This document shows positions 1 through 7,808 of a DNA stretch of 64,000 nucleotides, one piece after another. Positions within the stretch are counted from its first letter, which is position 1; every line of letters begins with the position of its first letter. The notes under the pieces were generated by a model. The model made no database searches. It saw only the letters and a list, made by a program, of their open reading frames with translations, and was not told where the DNA came from. The stretch is from Streptomyces sp. NBC_00820 (GTDB taxonomy: Bacteria; Actinomycetota; Actinomycetes; Streptomycetales; Streptomycetaceae), in NCBI RefSeq assembly GCF_036347055.1, contig NZ_CP108882.1, forward strand, positions 310,001 to 374,000, in the 5' to 3' direction. The position numbers and the translations under genes are program-made.

Positions 1-236
1 CGGCCATGGCCGCTCAAGGGATCAACGTCAGTGTCTCTCGTACGGCCTCGACCCGGCTCGACATGGACGCCCGGGGCCTCGCGGAGGTCGTCAGGGCGTC
101 CGTGCACTACTACAACACGGAAGAAGAGATCGCCGCCCTGGTCTCTGCCGTGCGGAACTGCTCCTGCTCAGGCCCTGGAACAGCGGCCGGGGCCGGGACC
201 GGCGCTCACGGCGGCAAGCTGGCTTCCGTCCGCTGA
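1..236 (+). CDS. C-terminal end of a class V aminotransferase-fold protein (partial)
   Basis: Only the last ~75 codons are inside the window; the gene begins upstream. The reading frame is open from base 3 and stops with TGA at 234-236. The residues INVSVSRTASTRLDM and RASVHYYNTEEEIAALV match the C-terminal small domain of class V (cysteine-desulfurase/isopenicillin-N-epimerase fold) PLP enzymes, where an Arg near STRLD helps bind the substrate carboxylate. The PLP lysine lies outside the window, so substrate and reaction cannot be stated. The last ~25 residues (CSCSGPGTAAGAG...) are low-complexity and beyond the conserved fold. The methionine at base 6 is internal and is not the start. Confidence 0.8.
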   Translation, partial: AMAAQGINVSVSRTASTRLDMDARGLAEVVRASVHYYNTEEEIAALVSAVRNCSCSGPGTAAGAGTGAHGGKLASVR

Positions 237-268
237 CCGACCGCCCGTGGGCTCGCGGTGGCAGGGGT

Positions 269-1381
269 TCACCGGTTCGGATCGACGGGCAGTTCCAGGC
301 GCAGCTCGTAGCCGCCGTCGGGCATGGGGCGCGATGTGACGCTGCCACCGAGGAGTTCCGCACGTTGCCGCAGGCCGACGAGGCCGTGGTGGGAGCTGGG
401 CAGCACGAGGGCGAGGCGGGTGGGGGCGGTGTTGGTGACGGTGGTGTGCAGGATGCCGGCCCTGTGGTGGATGCGGATGACGGCCGTCGCGCCGGGGGCG
501 TGTTTGCGCACGTTGGTCAGGGCTTCCTGCACCGTTCGGTAGACGGCCCGCTGGACGGTCGGCGGAAGGTCCTCCGGCAGGTCGGTGTGCAGTTTCGCTT
601 CGATACCGCCGGCGTCGACCAGCTGGTGCAGGTCGGCGAGGGAGGGCTGGGGGGTGAGTTCCGTGGGCCGGCTGCCCGAGGCGCGCAGCACGCTGACCAT
701 GTGGCGCAGTTCGTCGAGGGTCTGCACACTGAGTCGCCGGATCGTGGCCGCGGCCTGTCTGGTCTTGGCGTCCGGTCCGGCGACCTGGAGCGCTCCGGCC
801 TGTACGGCGATGAGGCTGACCTGGTGGGAGACGACGTCGTGCATCTCCCGGGCGAGCTGCGCGCGCTCTTTCGCGAGAACGCTCTGGTCGGTCAGCAGCC
901 GTTCGTGCTCGCGGGCCTCGGAGATCTCGGCGAGGCGCAGGGACAGGTCGCGCCGGGCCTGTACCAGCTGGCCGAGGAAGACGGGGGCGGTCGCGGTGGC
1001 CAGCGTGTAGGTGAGGTGGAAGAGGTTGGCGGTCCCGGTGAGTTCGGTGGTCTTCAGCGACGACCAGGGCCACGGCAGGAACGCGCCCACCCCGAAGACC
1101 AGTGCGCACGCGCCCAGCAAAAGGCGATGTCTGCTCAGTGAGGCGAGGGTGTAGAGCGCGGCCGTGGTGGCGAAGGCGGCGTCGGAGATCAGGGCGGTCG
1201 GGAGGGTGAGGACGAAGGTCGTCAGTGGAAGCCGGCGCCGCAGCAGGAGAGCGAAGGCGGCGAGCAGTGCCAGGGCCATGGCCGGCTGGTCGCCGAGGCC
1301 GACGTGCACCGACGCGTCCGCCAGCGCGACGCCGACCAGAGCGACGTCCAGGAGCGGAGCAGGCACCCTTCGGGGCGTCAT
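269..1381 (-). CDS. Two-component sensor histidine kinase, NarL/DesK type
   Basis: Membrane sensor kinase of 370 residues. Residues 1-140 are strongly hydrophobic with about four to five membrane segments. The dimerisation/phosphoacceptor helix follows, with the sequence AREMHDVVSHQ (His181 predicted to be phosphorylated). A HATPase domain ends the protein, with an N-box EALTNVRKHA (about 287-296) and a G-box HGLVGLRQRAELLGG (about 332-346). This is the HisKA_3 architecture that partners NarL/LuxR-type regulators. The start ATG overlaps the stop of the upstream regulator gene by four bases (ATGA), so the two are translationally coupled and form a cognate pair. The stimulus cannot be read from the sequence; there is no extracytoplasmic sensor domain, only loops between helices. 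Confidence 0.93.
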   Translation of the reverse strand: MTPRRVPAPLLDVALVGVALADASVHVGLGDQPAMALALLAAFALLLRRRLPLTTFVLTLPTALISDAAFATTAALYTLASLSRHRLLLGACALVFGVGAFLPWPWSSLKTTELTGTANLFHLTYTLATATAPVFLGQLVQARRDLSLRLAEISEAREHERLLTDQSVLAKERAQLAREMHDVVSHQVSLIAVQAGALQVAGPDAKTRQAAATIRRLSVQTLDELRHMVSVLRASGSRPTELTPQPSLADLHQLVDAGGIEAKLHTDLPEDLPPTVQRAVYRTVQEALTNVRKHAPGATAVIRIHHRAGILHTTVTNTAPTRLALVLPSSHHGLVGLRQRAELLGGSVTSRPMPDGGYELRLELPVDPNR

Positions 1382-2046
1382 CCGGCGTCCTCTTCCTTCG
1401 ACGGCGCCAGCAGCCCCGCCCGCTCGGCGATCAGCACCGCCTGGACGCGGCTGCTGACCTCCAGCTTGTTCAGCACGGCACTCACATGGCCTTTGACGGT
1501 GCCGGTGCTCAGGTGCAGACGGTCGCCGATGTCGGTGTTGGCCAGCCCCTCGGCCACCAGCACGAGGACGTCGCGCTCGCGCTCGGTCAGCCGGGCCGTG
1601 AGCCGGACGGCCGAGGGGTCACGCGCGCCCGCGTCGAGGTAGCCGTCCACCACGGTGCGGGCGACTTTGGACGACAGCACGGGGCCGCCTCGGGCCAGCG
1701 CTCGTACCAGCTGGGGAAGCTGCTCGGGGTCGGTGTCCTTGAGCAGGAATCCGGCGGCTCCGGAGCGCAGTGCGGCCGTGACGTACTCGTCGGTGTCGAA
1801 GGTGGTGAGCATGGCCACCACCGGGGGCTCCTGGAACCGGCGGATGTCGGCCAATACGGTGAGCCCGTCCACGTCGGGCATGCGGATGTCCAGCAGAACG
1901 ATGTCGGGTCGCAGCTCCCGCACCGCCCGTACGGCGTCGGCGCCGGGAACCGCACCCACCACCTTGATGTCGTCCGCCGCGTTGAGAATGTGCGAGAAGC
2001 CCTCGCGGACCAGGGCTTCGTCGTCGACCACCAGGACCTGGATCAC
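1378..2046 (-). CDS. NarL/LuxR-family response regulator
   Basis: DNA-binding response regulator of 222 residues, the usual family length, if translation starts at the GTG at 2046 (VIQVLVVDDE). A longer in-frame extension to 2223 exists but codes for Pro/Gly-rich non-conserved sequence and was rejected. The receiver domain has the acidic pair DD at 8-9, phosphoacceptor Asp53 in LLDIRMPDVDG, and Lys103 in FLLKDTD. The LuxR helix-turn-helix covers about 152-210 (LTERERDVLVLVAEG ... GTVKGHVSAVLNKL). It is first in the operon and overlaps the histidine kinase gene by four bases, so it is the kinase's partner. Direct repeats upstream (2129-2162) may be its own binding site. Confidence 0.93.
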   Translation of the reverse strand: MIQVLVVDDEALVREGFSHILNAADDIKVVGAVPGADAVRAVRELRPDIVLLDIRMPDVDGLTVLADIRRFQEPPVVAMLTTFDTDEYVTAALRSGAAGFLLKDTDPEQLPQLVRALARGGPVLSSKVARTVVDGYLDAGARDPSAVRLTARLTERERDVLVLVAEGLANTDIGDRLHLSTGTVKGHVSAVLNKLEVSSRVQAVLIAERAGLLAPSKEEDAG

Positions 2047-2128
2047 GTGCGCTCCACTCGTCGCGGGTTCGCCGGTGGATCCGTACCACCCCAGAGGCCG
2101 GGCATCGGTCGCCCATCCGTGATTCCCG

Positions 2129-2162
2129 CCGGTTGGCGGGGTGGACCCAGCCGGTTGGCGGG
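2129..2162. repeat. 12-bp direct repeats with 22-bp period
   Basis: The 12-mer CCGGTTGGCGGG occurs at 2129-2140 and again at 2151-2162, 22 bp apart start to start (two helical turns). It lies between the divergent response regulator (start 2046) and the YCII gene (start 2333). Head-to-tail half sites spaced by whole turns suit a regulator binding one face of the DNA. Whether this is an autoregulatory NarL-type site is inference. Confidence 0.4.
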
Positions 2163-2332
2163 TTGGGCCTCGACCGGTACGCGGCGTGGCTTCGGAGGGC
2201 TGCCGGGGTGGGCCGAGGCTCATCCAGGAGAGTCAAAAAAACTTGGACGGCGATGTCGAGAACGCGCGATCGGCTCCGTCCCCGAGGTGAGCGTGACCAC
2301 AATGGGTCGCACCAGCACCGAGGAGAAGCACG

Positions 2333-2740
2333 ATGGCCAAGTACCTGCTGCTCAAGCACTACCGCGGCGCTCCGGCCGCAGTGAACGACGTGCCCATGGA
2401 CCAGTGGACTCCGGAAGAGATCTCGGCCCACATGCAGTACATGCACGACTTCGCCGCCCGGCTCGAGAAGACCGGCGAGTTCGTCGAGGGTCAGGCACTC
2501 GCCCCCGAGGGGACCTGGGTGCGGTACGACGGTGAGGGGCGCCCGCCGGTCACCGACGGCCCGTTCGCCGAGACCAAGGACCTCATCGCCGGCTGGATGG
2601 TGATCGACGTCGACAGCCACGAGCGCGCCGTCGAGCTGGCCGGGGAGCTGTCGGCCGCTCCCGGTGCGGGCGGGAAGCCGATCCACGAGTGGCTCGAAGT
2701 GCGCCCGTTCTTCGGCGCGGCGCCCACCATCACGGAGTGA
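2333..2740 (+). CDS. YCII-related DGPF-domain protein, partner of ECF42 sigma factor
   Basis: Small cytosolic protein of 135 residues with the YCII/DGPF fold (a dimeric ferredoxin-like alpha-beta barrel). The hallmark VTDGPFAETKDLIAGWMVID is present at about residues 78-97. ATG is preceded by GAGGAGAA at good spacing. The gene lies directly upstream of an RNA polymerase sigma factor of the class with a long C-terminal extension. DGPF genes linked to such sigma factors are the recognised signature of the ECF42 group. In that group the DGPF genes are regulon members of unknown biochemical function. No catalytic activity is established for this family. Confidence 0.92.
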   Translation: MAKYLLLKHYRGAPAAVNDVPMDQWTPEEISAHMQYMHDFAARLEKTGEFVEGQALAPEGTWVRYDGEGRPPVTDGPFAETKDLIAGWMVIDVDSHERAVELAGELSAAPGAGGKPIHEWLEVRPFFGAAPTITE

Positions 2741-2749
2741 CTTCTCCGA

Positions 2750-2807
2750 TGAACGAGGCCCTGCTCCGGAGCCTCACGTGAACGCGGCCCTGTTCCGGAG
2801 CCTCACG
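2750..2807 (+). repeat. 29-bp imperfect tandem duplication at the sigma-factor start
   Basis: Bases 2750-2778 and 2779-2807 are two copies of a 29-bp unit differing at two positions (GAGGCC/GCGGCC and CTGCTCC/CTGTTCC). The first copy carries ATG (2749) and encodes MNEALLRSLT followed by TGA. The second copy carries the in-frame GTG (2778) and encodes VNAALFRSLT, continuing into the sigma factor. Because 29 is not a multiple of three, the duplication split the old start from the gene and left a 10-codon mini-ORF. The mini-ORF stop overlaps the new GTG start in the sequence GTGA. Confidence 0.8.
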
Positions 2808-3923
2808 CCGAGCGTGCTCGGGATCCTCGTCCGCCGCGGAGCCGACTTCGCGGCGGCCGAGGACGCCGTGCAGGACGCGCTCGTCGAGGCGGTCCGCGTC
2901 TGGCCGGCCGACCCTCCCCGGGACCCGAAGGGCTGGCTGGTCACCGTGGCCTGGCGCCGGTTCCTCGACGCGACCCGGGCGGACGCCTCCCGTCGCCGGC
3001 GCGAGGACCGCGTCGACGAGGAGCCGGCGCCCGGGCCCGCGCCCGCGACGGACGACACGCTCCAGCTCTACTTCCTGTGCGCCCACCCGTCGCTCACGCC
3101 GTCGTCCGCGGTCGCGCTCACCCTGCGCGCCGTGGGCGGCCTCACCACCCGCCAGATCGCCCAGGCCTGTCTGGTGCCCGAGGCGACCATGGCGCAGCGC
3201 ATCAGCCGGGCCAAGCGCACCGTCTCCGGTGTCCGCTTCGACCAGCCCGGCGACGTCGCCACCGTGCTGCGCGTCCTCTACCTGGTCTTCAACGAGGGCT
3301 ACTCCGGCGACGTCGACCTCGCCGCCGAGGCCATCCGGCTCACCCGGCAGCTCGCGGCCGCGATCGACCACCCCGAAGTGGCGGGGCTGCTCGCCCTCAT
3401 GCTGCTCCACCACGCCCGGGGCGCCTCCCGGACCGGGCCCGACGGCAGGCTGGTGCCGCTCGCCGAGCAGGACCGCGGCCGGTGGGACACCGAGTCGATC
3501 GCCGAGGGCGTCGAGATCCTGCAGGCGGCCCTGGCCCGTGACCGGCTGGGCGAGTTCCAGGCCCAGGCCGCCATCGCGGCCCTCCACGCCGACGCGCCCA
3601 CCGCCGGGGAGACCGACTGGGTGCAGATCGCCGAGTGGTACGACGAACTCGCGCGCCTGACCGACAGCCCGGTCGTGCGGCTCAACCGCGCGGTGGCCGT
3701 CGGCGAGGCCGACGGACCGCGCGCCGGGCTGGCGGCGCTCGCGGCGCTGGACGACTCGCTGCCCCGACACACCGCGGTGGCGGCGTACCTCCACGAGCGC
3801 GACGGCGACCTGGCGACGGCGGCACGGCTGTACGCCGAGGCGGCCCACAAGGCACCCAGTCTCGCCGAGCGCGATCACCTGACGCGCCAGGCCGCCCGGC
3901 TCAACGCCCGCCGGTGCCGCTGA
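2778..3923 (+). CDS. ECF sigma factor, ECF42/SigJ-like with C-terminal extension (DUF6596)
   Basis: Extracytoplasmic-function-type sigma factor of about 381 residues. The N-terminal sigma-2 region (FAAAEDAVQDALVEA ... PKGWLVTVAWRRFLD) is followed by sigma-4 (LTLRAVGGLTTRQIAQA ... TMAQRISRAKRTV). A long C-terminal helical extension of ~220 residues follows (VLYLVFNEGYS ... RLNRAVAVGEADGP). That extension is typical of ECF42, where it is needed for activity and replaces a conventional anti-sigma factor. The start is set at GTG 2778; the earlier ATG at 2749 is out of frame and stops after ten codons because of a 29-bp duplication. The upstream DGPF/YCII gene is the expected partner and probably a target. 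Confidence 0.9.
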   Translation: MNAALFRSLTPSVLGILVRRGADFAAAEDAVQDALVEAVRVWPADPPRDPKGWLVTVAWRRFLDATRADASRRRREDRVDEEPAPGPAPATDDTLQLYFLCAHPSLTPSSAVALTLRAVGGLTTRQIAQACLVPEATMAQRISRAKRTVSGVRFDQPGDVATVLRVLYLVFNEGYSGDVDLAAEAIRLTRQLAAAIDHPEVAGLLALMLLHHARGASRTGPDGRLVPLAEQDRGRWDTESIAEGVEILQAALARDRLGEFQAQAAIAALHADAPTAGETDWVQIAEWYDELARLTDSPVVRLNRAVAVGEADGPRAGLAALAALDDSLPRHTAVAAYLHERDGDLATAARLYAEAAHKAPSLAERDHLTRQAARLNARRCR

Positions 3924-4037
3924 CGGGTCACGCCCGGATCCTCCCGCGGCGGTAGCGGGCAAGGGAAACGCCGGGCGCACCCCTGTTCTCCATGGCGGCC
4001 GTCGCCCGGGGCGCCTTCATGTCTGTCGTTCCCGCCA

Positions 4038-5258
4038 TCAGGCGTCGAGGCCGCCGCGCTTGACGAGCTGGCCCGCGATCACGTTCTTCTGGATCTCGTT
4101 GGTGCCCTCGCCGACGATCATCAACGGGGCGTCGCGGAAGTACCGTTCGACGTCGAACTCGGTCGAGTAGCCGTAACCACCGTGGATGCGGACGGCGTTG
4201 AGAGCGATCTGCATGCCGGTCTCGGAGGCGAACAGCTTGGCCATGCCGGCCTCCATGTCCACCCGCCGGCCGGCCTCGGCCTCCCTGGCGGCGTACAGGG
4301 TGAGCTGGCGGGCGGCGGTCAGCGACGTGGCCATGTCGGCGAGGTAGTGGCCGACCGCCTGGTGCTGCCAGATGGGCTTGCCGAACGACTCGCGCTCCTG
4401 GGCGTAGGCGAGGGAGTCCTCCAGCGCCGCCCGGCCGACGCCGAGCGCACGGGCCGCGACCTGGAGACGGCCGGTCTCCAGACCCTTCATCATCTGCGAG
4501 AAGCCGTTGCCCTCGACGCCGCCGAGCACCGCGTCCGCGGGCACTCGGTAGTCGTCGAAGGCCAGCTCGCAGGTCTCCACGCCCTTGTAGCCCAGCTTGG
4601 GAAGGTCGCGGGAGACGGTGAGCCCCGGTCCGTGTTCGGCGAGGAGGATCGAGATGCCCTTGTGCGCGGGGCTGGCGTCGGGGTCGGTCTTGCACATCAG
4701 CGCGATCAGCCCGGCCCGCCGGGAGTTGGTGATCCAGGTCTTGGAACCGTTGACCACGTAACCGCCCCCACGCTCGGCTTCACCCCCACGCTCGGCTTCA
4801 CCCGCCCGGGAGGTGCCCCCGTCGTCCTTGCGGGCTACGGTGCGCATGGCCTGCAGGTCGGAACCGCCGCCGGGCTCGGTCAGGGCCATGGTGGCCCGCG
4901 TCTCGCCGGTGGCCATCTTCGGCAGGTAGCGGCCCTTCTGCTCCTCGGTGCCGAAGTGCACCAGCAGCTTGGCCACCACGGTGTGGCTTCCCATGGCACC
5001 GGCCAGGCTCATCCAGCCACGGGAGAGTTCCTCGGTGACCAGGACGAAGCAGGGCATGGAGACCGGGCTGCCGCCGTACTCCTCGGGGATCGCCAGCCCG
5101 TAGATGCCGAGCTGCTTCATCTGCTCGATCAGGGCCTCCGGGTAGGTGTCGGAGTGCTCCATTTCCTGGACGACGGGCTTCACCTCCTTGTCGACGAACT
5201 CGCGTACGGTCTTGACGACGAACTGCTCGTCCTCGGAGAGGGCGTCCAGGGTGCTCAC
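4038..5258 (-). CDS. Acyl-CoA dehydrogenase with an in-frame repeat insertion
   Basis: FAD-dependent acyl-CoA dehydrogenase of 406 residues (alpha,beta-desaturation of acyl-CoAs, electrons to ETF). Signatures include MALTEPGGGSDLQAMRT (FAD/substrate loop), KTWITNSRRAGLIALM, QHQAVGHYLADMATSL and VRIHGGYGYSTEFDVERYFRDA near the C-terminus. GTG start at 5258 is preceded by GAGGAG. Between the two middle-domain motifs the protein carries an extra low-complexity loop (GTSRAGEAERGGEAERGG, about residues 147-166) encoded by a Streptomyces-type repeat that keeps the frame. It is downstream of a CoA-transferase gene, 72 bp away on the same strand, so the pair probably activates and then oxidises a carboxylic acid. 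Chain length or branching of the substrate cannot be told. Confidence 0.93.
   Translation of the reverse strand: MSTLDALSEDEQFVVKTVREFVDKEVKPVVQEMEHSDTYPEALIEQMKQLGIYGLAIPEEYGGSPVSMPCFVLVTEELSRGWMSLAGAMGSHTVVAKLLVHFGTEEQKGRYLPKMATGETRATMALTEPGGGSDLQAMRTVARKDDGGTSRAGEAERGGEAERGGGYVVNGSKTWITNSRRAGLIALMCKTDPDASPAHKGISILLAEHGPGLTVSRDLPKLGYKGVETCELAFDDYRVPADAVLGGVEGNGFSQMMKGLETGRLQVAARALGVGRAALEDSLAYAQERESFGKPIWQHQAVGHYLADMATSLTAARQLTLYAAREAEAGRRVDMEAGMAKLFASETGMQIALNAVRIHGGYGYSTEFDVERYFRDAPLMIVGEGTNEIQKNVIAGQLVKRGGLDA
4765..4820. repeat. Streptomyces interspersed repeat inside a coding sequence
   Basis: The stretch holds two tandem 18-bp copies of CCCCACGCTCGGCTTCAC followed by CCCGGGAGGTGCCCCC. 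Read on the minus strand it resembles the common Streptomyces intergenic repeat (GGGGGCACCTCCCG ... GAAGCCGAGNGTGGGGG). Here it sits within the acyl-CoA dehydrogenase gene and adds about 18 codons without a frame change. Identification of the repeat family is from memory of such elements, not from a search. Confidence 0.6.
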
Positions 5259-5330
5259 GGTGTACTCCTCGTGGTTCAGGGCGCTCAGGTCGTTCAGTGC
5301 GCTCAGTGCGCTCAGTGCCGAAGCGTGCTG

Positions 5331-6515
5331 TCAGATGACGCCGTCGGCCCGCAGTCCCTCGATCCGGGCTGCGGAGAGTCCCAGTTCGGTCAGGATCCGC
5401 TCGGTGTGTTCGCCGACGGCGGGCACGGGGTCCATGCGCGGCCCGATGCCGGCCAGGTCCGCAGGCGGCCGGAGTGCCGGCACCACGGCGCCCGGGATGG
5501 CCACTTCGTGCCAGCGGCCGCGCCCGGCGAGCACCGGATGGTCGATGAACTCCCGTACGTCGTTGACCCCGGCGTTCGCGATCCCTGCCGCGTCCAGCAG
5601 CTTCATCACCTCGTCGCCGTCGGACCGCAGGAACCACTCGGCGATGATCACGTTGAGTTCACCCCGGTGGGCGACCCGGTCCGGTCCCGTGGCGAACCGC
5701 AGATCGTCCACCAACTCCGGCCGGGCCAGGACGCGTTCGCACAGCGCCGCCCACTCCCGCTCGTTCTGGACGGAGAACAGCACCTGCTTGCCGTCGCCCG
5801 CCGTGTAGGCGCCGTACGGTGCGATGGTGGCGTGCTGGGTGCCGATGCGCGGGGGCTGCGTGCCACCATGCCGCGTGTAGTAGGCGGGCTGGCCCATCCA
5901 CTCCGCCAGCGCCTCGAAGAGCGAGACCTCCACCGCCCGCGCCACACCCGTGGTCGCCCGCGTGTACAGCGCCGTCAGGATGCCGGAGTAGGCGTACATG
6001 CCCGCGGCGATGTCGGCGACCGACACCCCGACCCGAGCGGTCTCCTCCGGTGTGCCGGTGAGCGAGACCAGGCCGGTCTGGCACTGCACGAGCAGGTCGT
6101 AGGCCTTGCGGTCCGCCCACGGGCCGCTGGTGCCGTACCCGGAGATGGTGCACGGGATCAGCGAGGCGTACCGCTCCGTGAGGGATCCGGCGTCCAGCCC
6201 CAGGCGGGCCGCCGCACCAGGAGCAAGGTTCTGCACGAACACGTCCGCCCCGCCCAGCAGTTCCTCCAGCACCTCCCGGCCGGCCGGGGACTTCAGGTCC
6301 AGCGTCACCGACTCCTTGGACCGGTTCAGCCAGACGAAATAGCTGGACTGGCCGTGCACGGTGGTGTCGTAACGGCGGGCGAAGTCACCGTCTCCCGGCC
6401 GCTCGACCTTGATCACGCGGGCACCGAGGTCCGCGAGCTGGCGAGTGGCGTAGGGTGCGGCCACCGCCTGCTCGACACTCACGACGGTGACGCCAGAGAG
6501 CGGAAGTGCGGTCAT
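5331..6515 (-). CDS. Class III (CaiB/BaiF) CoA-transferase
   Basis: CoA-transferase of 394 residues that moves CoA from a donor thioester to a carboxylic acid. The N-terminus MTALPLSGVTVVSVEQAVAAP and ADLGARVIKVERPGDGDFAR are family hallmarks. LDLKSPAGREVLEELL ... ADVFVQNLAPGAAARLGLD contains the region with the catalytic Asp of the family. GGAGGT seven bases before ATG supports the start. It precedes the acyl-CoA dehydrogenase on the same strand. The 72-bp spacer contains short tandem repeats of GCGCTCAGT. A hydratase gene is divergent, so activation, desaturation and hydration of one acid is a plausible shared pathway. Confidence 0.92.
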   Translation of the reverse strand: MTALPLSGVTVVSVEQAVAAPYATRQLADLGARVIKVERPGDGDFARRYDTTVHGQSSYFVWLNRSKESVTLDLKSPAGREVLEELLGGADVFVQNLAPGAAARLGLDAGSLTERYASLIPCTISGYGTSGPWADRKAYDLLVQCQTGLVSLTGTPEETARVGVSVADIAAGMYAYSGILTALYTRATTGVARAVEVSLFEALAEWMGQPAYYTRHGGTQPPRIGTQHATIAPYGAYTAGDGKQVLFSVQNEREWAALCERVLARPELVDDLRFATGPDRVAHRGELNVIIAEWFLRSDGDEVMKLLDAAGIANAGVNDVREFIDHPVLAGRGRWHEVAIPGAVVPALRPPADLAGIGPRMDPVPAVGEHTERILTELGLSAARIEGLRADGVI

Positions 6516-6868
6516 GTTCGGACCTCCAGGGATCTTCCAGGAGCCTTACGGGGAACGTGCTGCGCGGAGGACCCGTCACCGGCGGATCTCCCGCAGGGTT
6601 CACACGGCAGCTCCGTCGGTGCGGAATAGGGGTGCGATCGCGCCCTCCAGTCGCCCGATGCACCGTCGTGCGGCCGGTGCGTTCCGGGAGCCTCCCTCGT
6701 TCCGGCAGCAGTGCCATCATGGATGCTCATGGCGCCTCAGGTGAAGTACTGATCTTCGACGGCCCCATGCCCGGCAGCCGGTACGGCCCTGGTGGAGCGC
6801 GCCCGGCGTGCCCTGAACGAGCCGCAGTGGCCGACCGCGCCGCCCTCGCCACCTGTTGAGGAGAAGTC
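6516..6868. promoter_or_regulatory. Divergent intergenic region, 353 bp
   Basis: Separates the CoA-transferase (minus) from the hydratase (plus) and must contain both promoters. Short open frames here have no recognisable protein content. I could not assign clear -10/-35 boxes or an operator. Confidence 0.4.
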
Positions 6869-7738
6869 ATGCACATCGTCCGGAACGGGCTCGGTCCCTA
6901 CGTGGAATCGTGGAGTCCCTCAGCGGTCACCGAGGACGACGTCCTCTCCCCCGCCCCGGTCGCCGCGCTGTCGGCGCTCCTGGACCAGCCGAAGCCGGTC
7001 ACGACGGCCGGCGATCCACTGCCCCCGCTGTGGCACTGGCTGTACTTCCTGCGATGGCCGGCGCAGCTGGACCTGGGAGACGACGGACACCCCCGTCACG
7101 GCCACTTCCTGCCGACCGTCCCCGACCGGCAGCGGATGTTCGCCGGCGGACGCTGCGAGGTCGTCGAACCGCTGCGGGTCGGTGAGCCCGCTCAGCGCGT
7201 CAGCGGCGTGAGCACGGTGGCGACCAAGCAGGGCTCCACCGGGGAACTCCTCTTCGTCACCGTGCGCAGCGAATACCTTCAGCACGGCGCCACGTGCGTG
7301 GTCGAGGAACAGGACATCGTCTACCGGTCCGGGCGGAGCGCCGGACGGCATCCGGTGGATCTCGACGTCACCGCCGAGCCGCACTCCGAGGATGCATGGC
7401 GGCTTCCCCTGCGCACCGGCCCCGCGCTGCTGTTCCGGTTCAGCGCCCTCACCGCGAACGCACACCGCATCCACTACGACGCTCCGTACGCCCAGGGCGT
7501 GGAGGGCTATCCCGGCCTCGTCGTCCACGGCCCGCTCCTGGTGCTCACCATGCTCGAACTGGTACGCCGCAACGCTCCCTCCCGCCCTGTGCGGTCGGTG
7601 TCGTACCGGCTACGGCGTCCCGCGTTCGCGCGCGAGCACCTGCTGGCGTCCGGAGCACCGACGGGACGGAACGCCGCCCTGAGCATCGCGACGCATCGTG
7701 AACGGCGCCACGCCACGGCCGAGGTGGCCTTCGCGTGA
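6869..7738 (+). CDS. HTD2/MeaC-like hydroxyacyl-thioester dehydratase (hot-dog fold)
   Basis: Protein of 289 residues with the double hot-dog layout of HTD2-like dehydratases and mesaconyl-C4-CoA hydratases. PLWHWLYFLRWPAQLDLGDDGHPRHGHFLP is split by this family's WxxF and GxxxHGxFLP-like signatures. MFAGGRCEVVEPLRVGE is the FAS1-like N-domain strand. FRFSALTANAHRIHYD followed by VEGYPGLVVHGPL carries the hydratase-2 type catalytic region (Asn/His with the HxxPxxxGxxVHGP motif). GAGGAG precedes ATG. Its position opposite the CoA-transferase/acyl-CoA dehydrogenase pair suggests it hydrates the enoyl-CoA they make. The true substrate is unknown. Confidence 0.85.
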   Translation: MHIVRNGLGPYVESWSPSAVTEDDVLSPAPVAALSALLDQPKPVTTAGDPLPPLWHWLYFLRWPAQLDLGDDGHPRHGHFLPTVPDRQRMFAGGRCEVVEPLRVGEPAQRVSGVSTVATKQGSTGELLFVTVRSEYLQHGATCVVEEQDIVYRSGRSAGRHPVDLDVTAEPHSEDAWRLPLRTGPALLFRFSALTANAHRIHYDAPYAQGVEGYPGLVVHGPLLVLTMLELVRRNAPSRPVRSVSYRLRRPAFAREHLLASGAPTGRNAALSIATHRERRHATAEVAFA

Positions 7739-7796
7739 CTCTCTGCCACGTGGAGCGACGCCGGTCCACGTCAGAGTGATCTCGTCGGCGGCCACA

Positions 7797-7802
7797 TATA
7801 AT
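7797..7802 (+). promoter_or_regulatory. -10 box of the MarR gene, likely leaderless transcript
   Basis: Perfect TATAAT at 7797-7802 with the ATG of the downstream MarR gene starting seven bases after it (7809). Transcription would begin at or next to the start codon, giving a leaderless mRNA, and no ribosome-binding site is present. No good -35 hexamer is visible at 16-18 bp. Confidence 0.6.
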
Positions 7803-7808
7803 CGATCG

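Noticed and set aside
365..1141. Open frame of ~258 codons on the plus strand over the histidine kinase
   Set aside because: Gly/Val/Asp-rich composition from the high-GC opposite strand; the minus-strand kinase has full domain signatures.
2730..3980. 416-codon minus-strand frame over the sigma factor
   Set aside because: Mirror frame of a high-GC gene; no domain, and the plus-strand frame has sigma-2, sigma-4 and extension motifs.
4182..6629. 815-codon plus-strand frame spanning the acyl-CoA dehydrogenase and CoA-transferase genes
   Set aside because: It covers two well-defined genes in antisense and has repetitive Gly/Val/His content; typical Streptomyces shadow.
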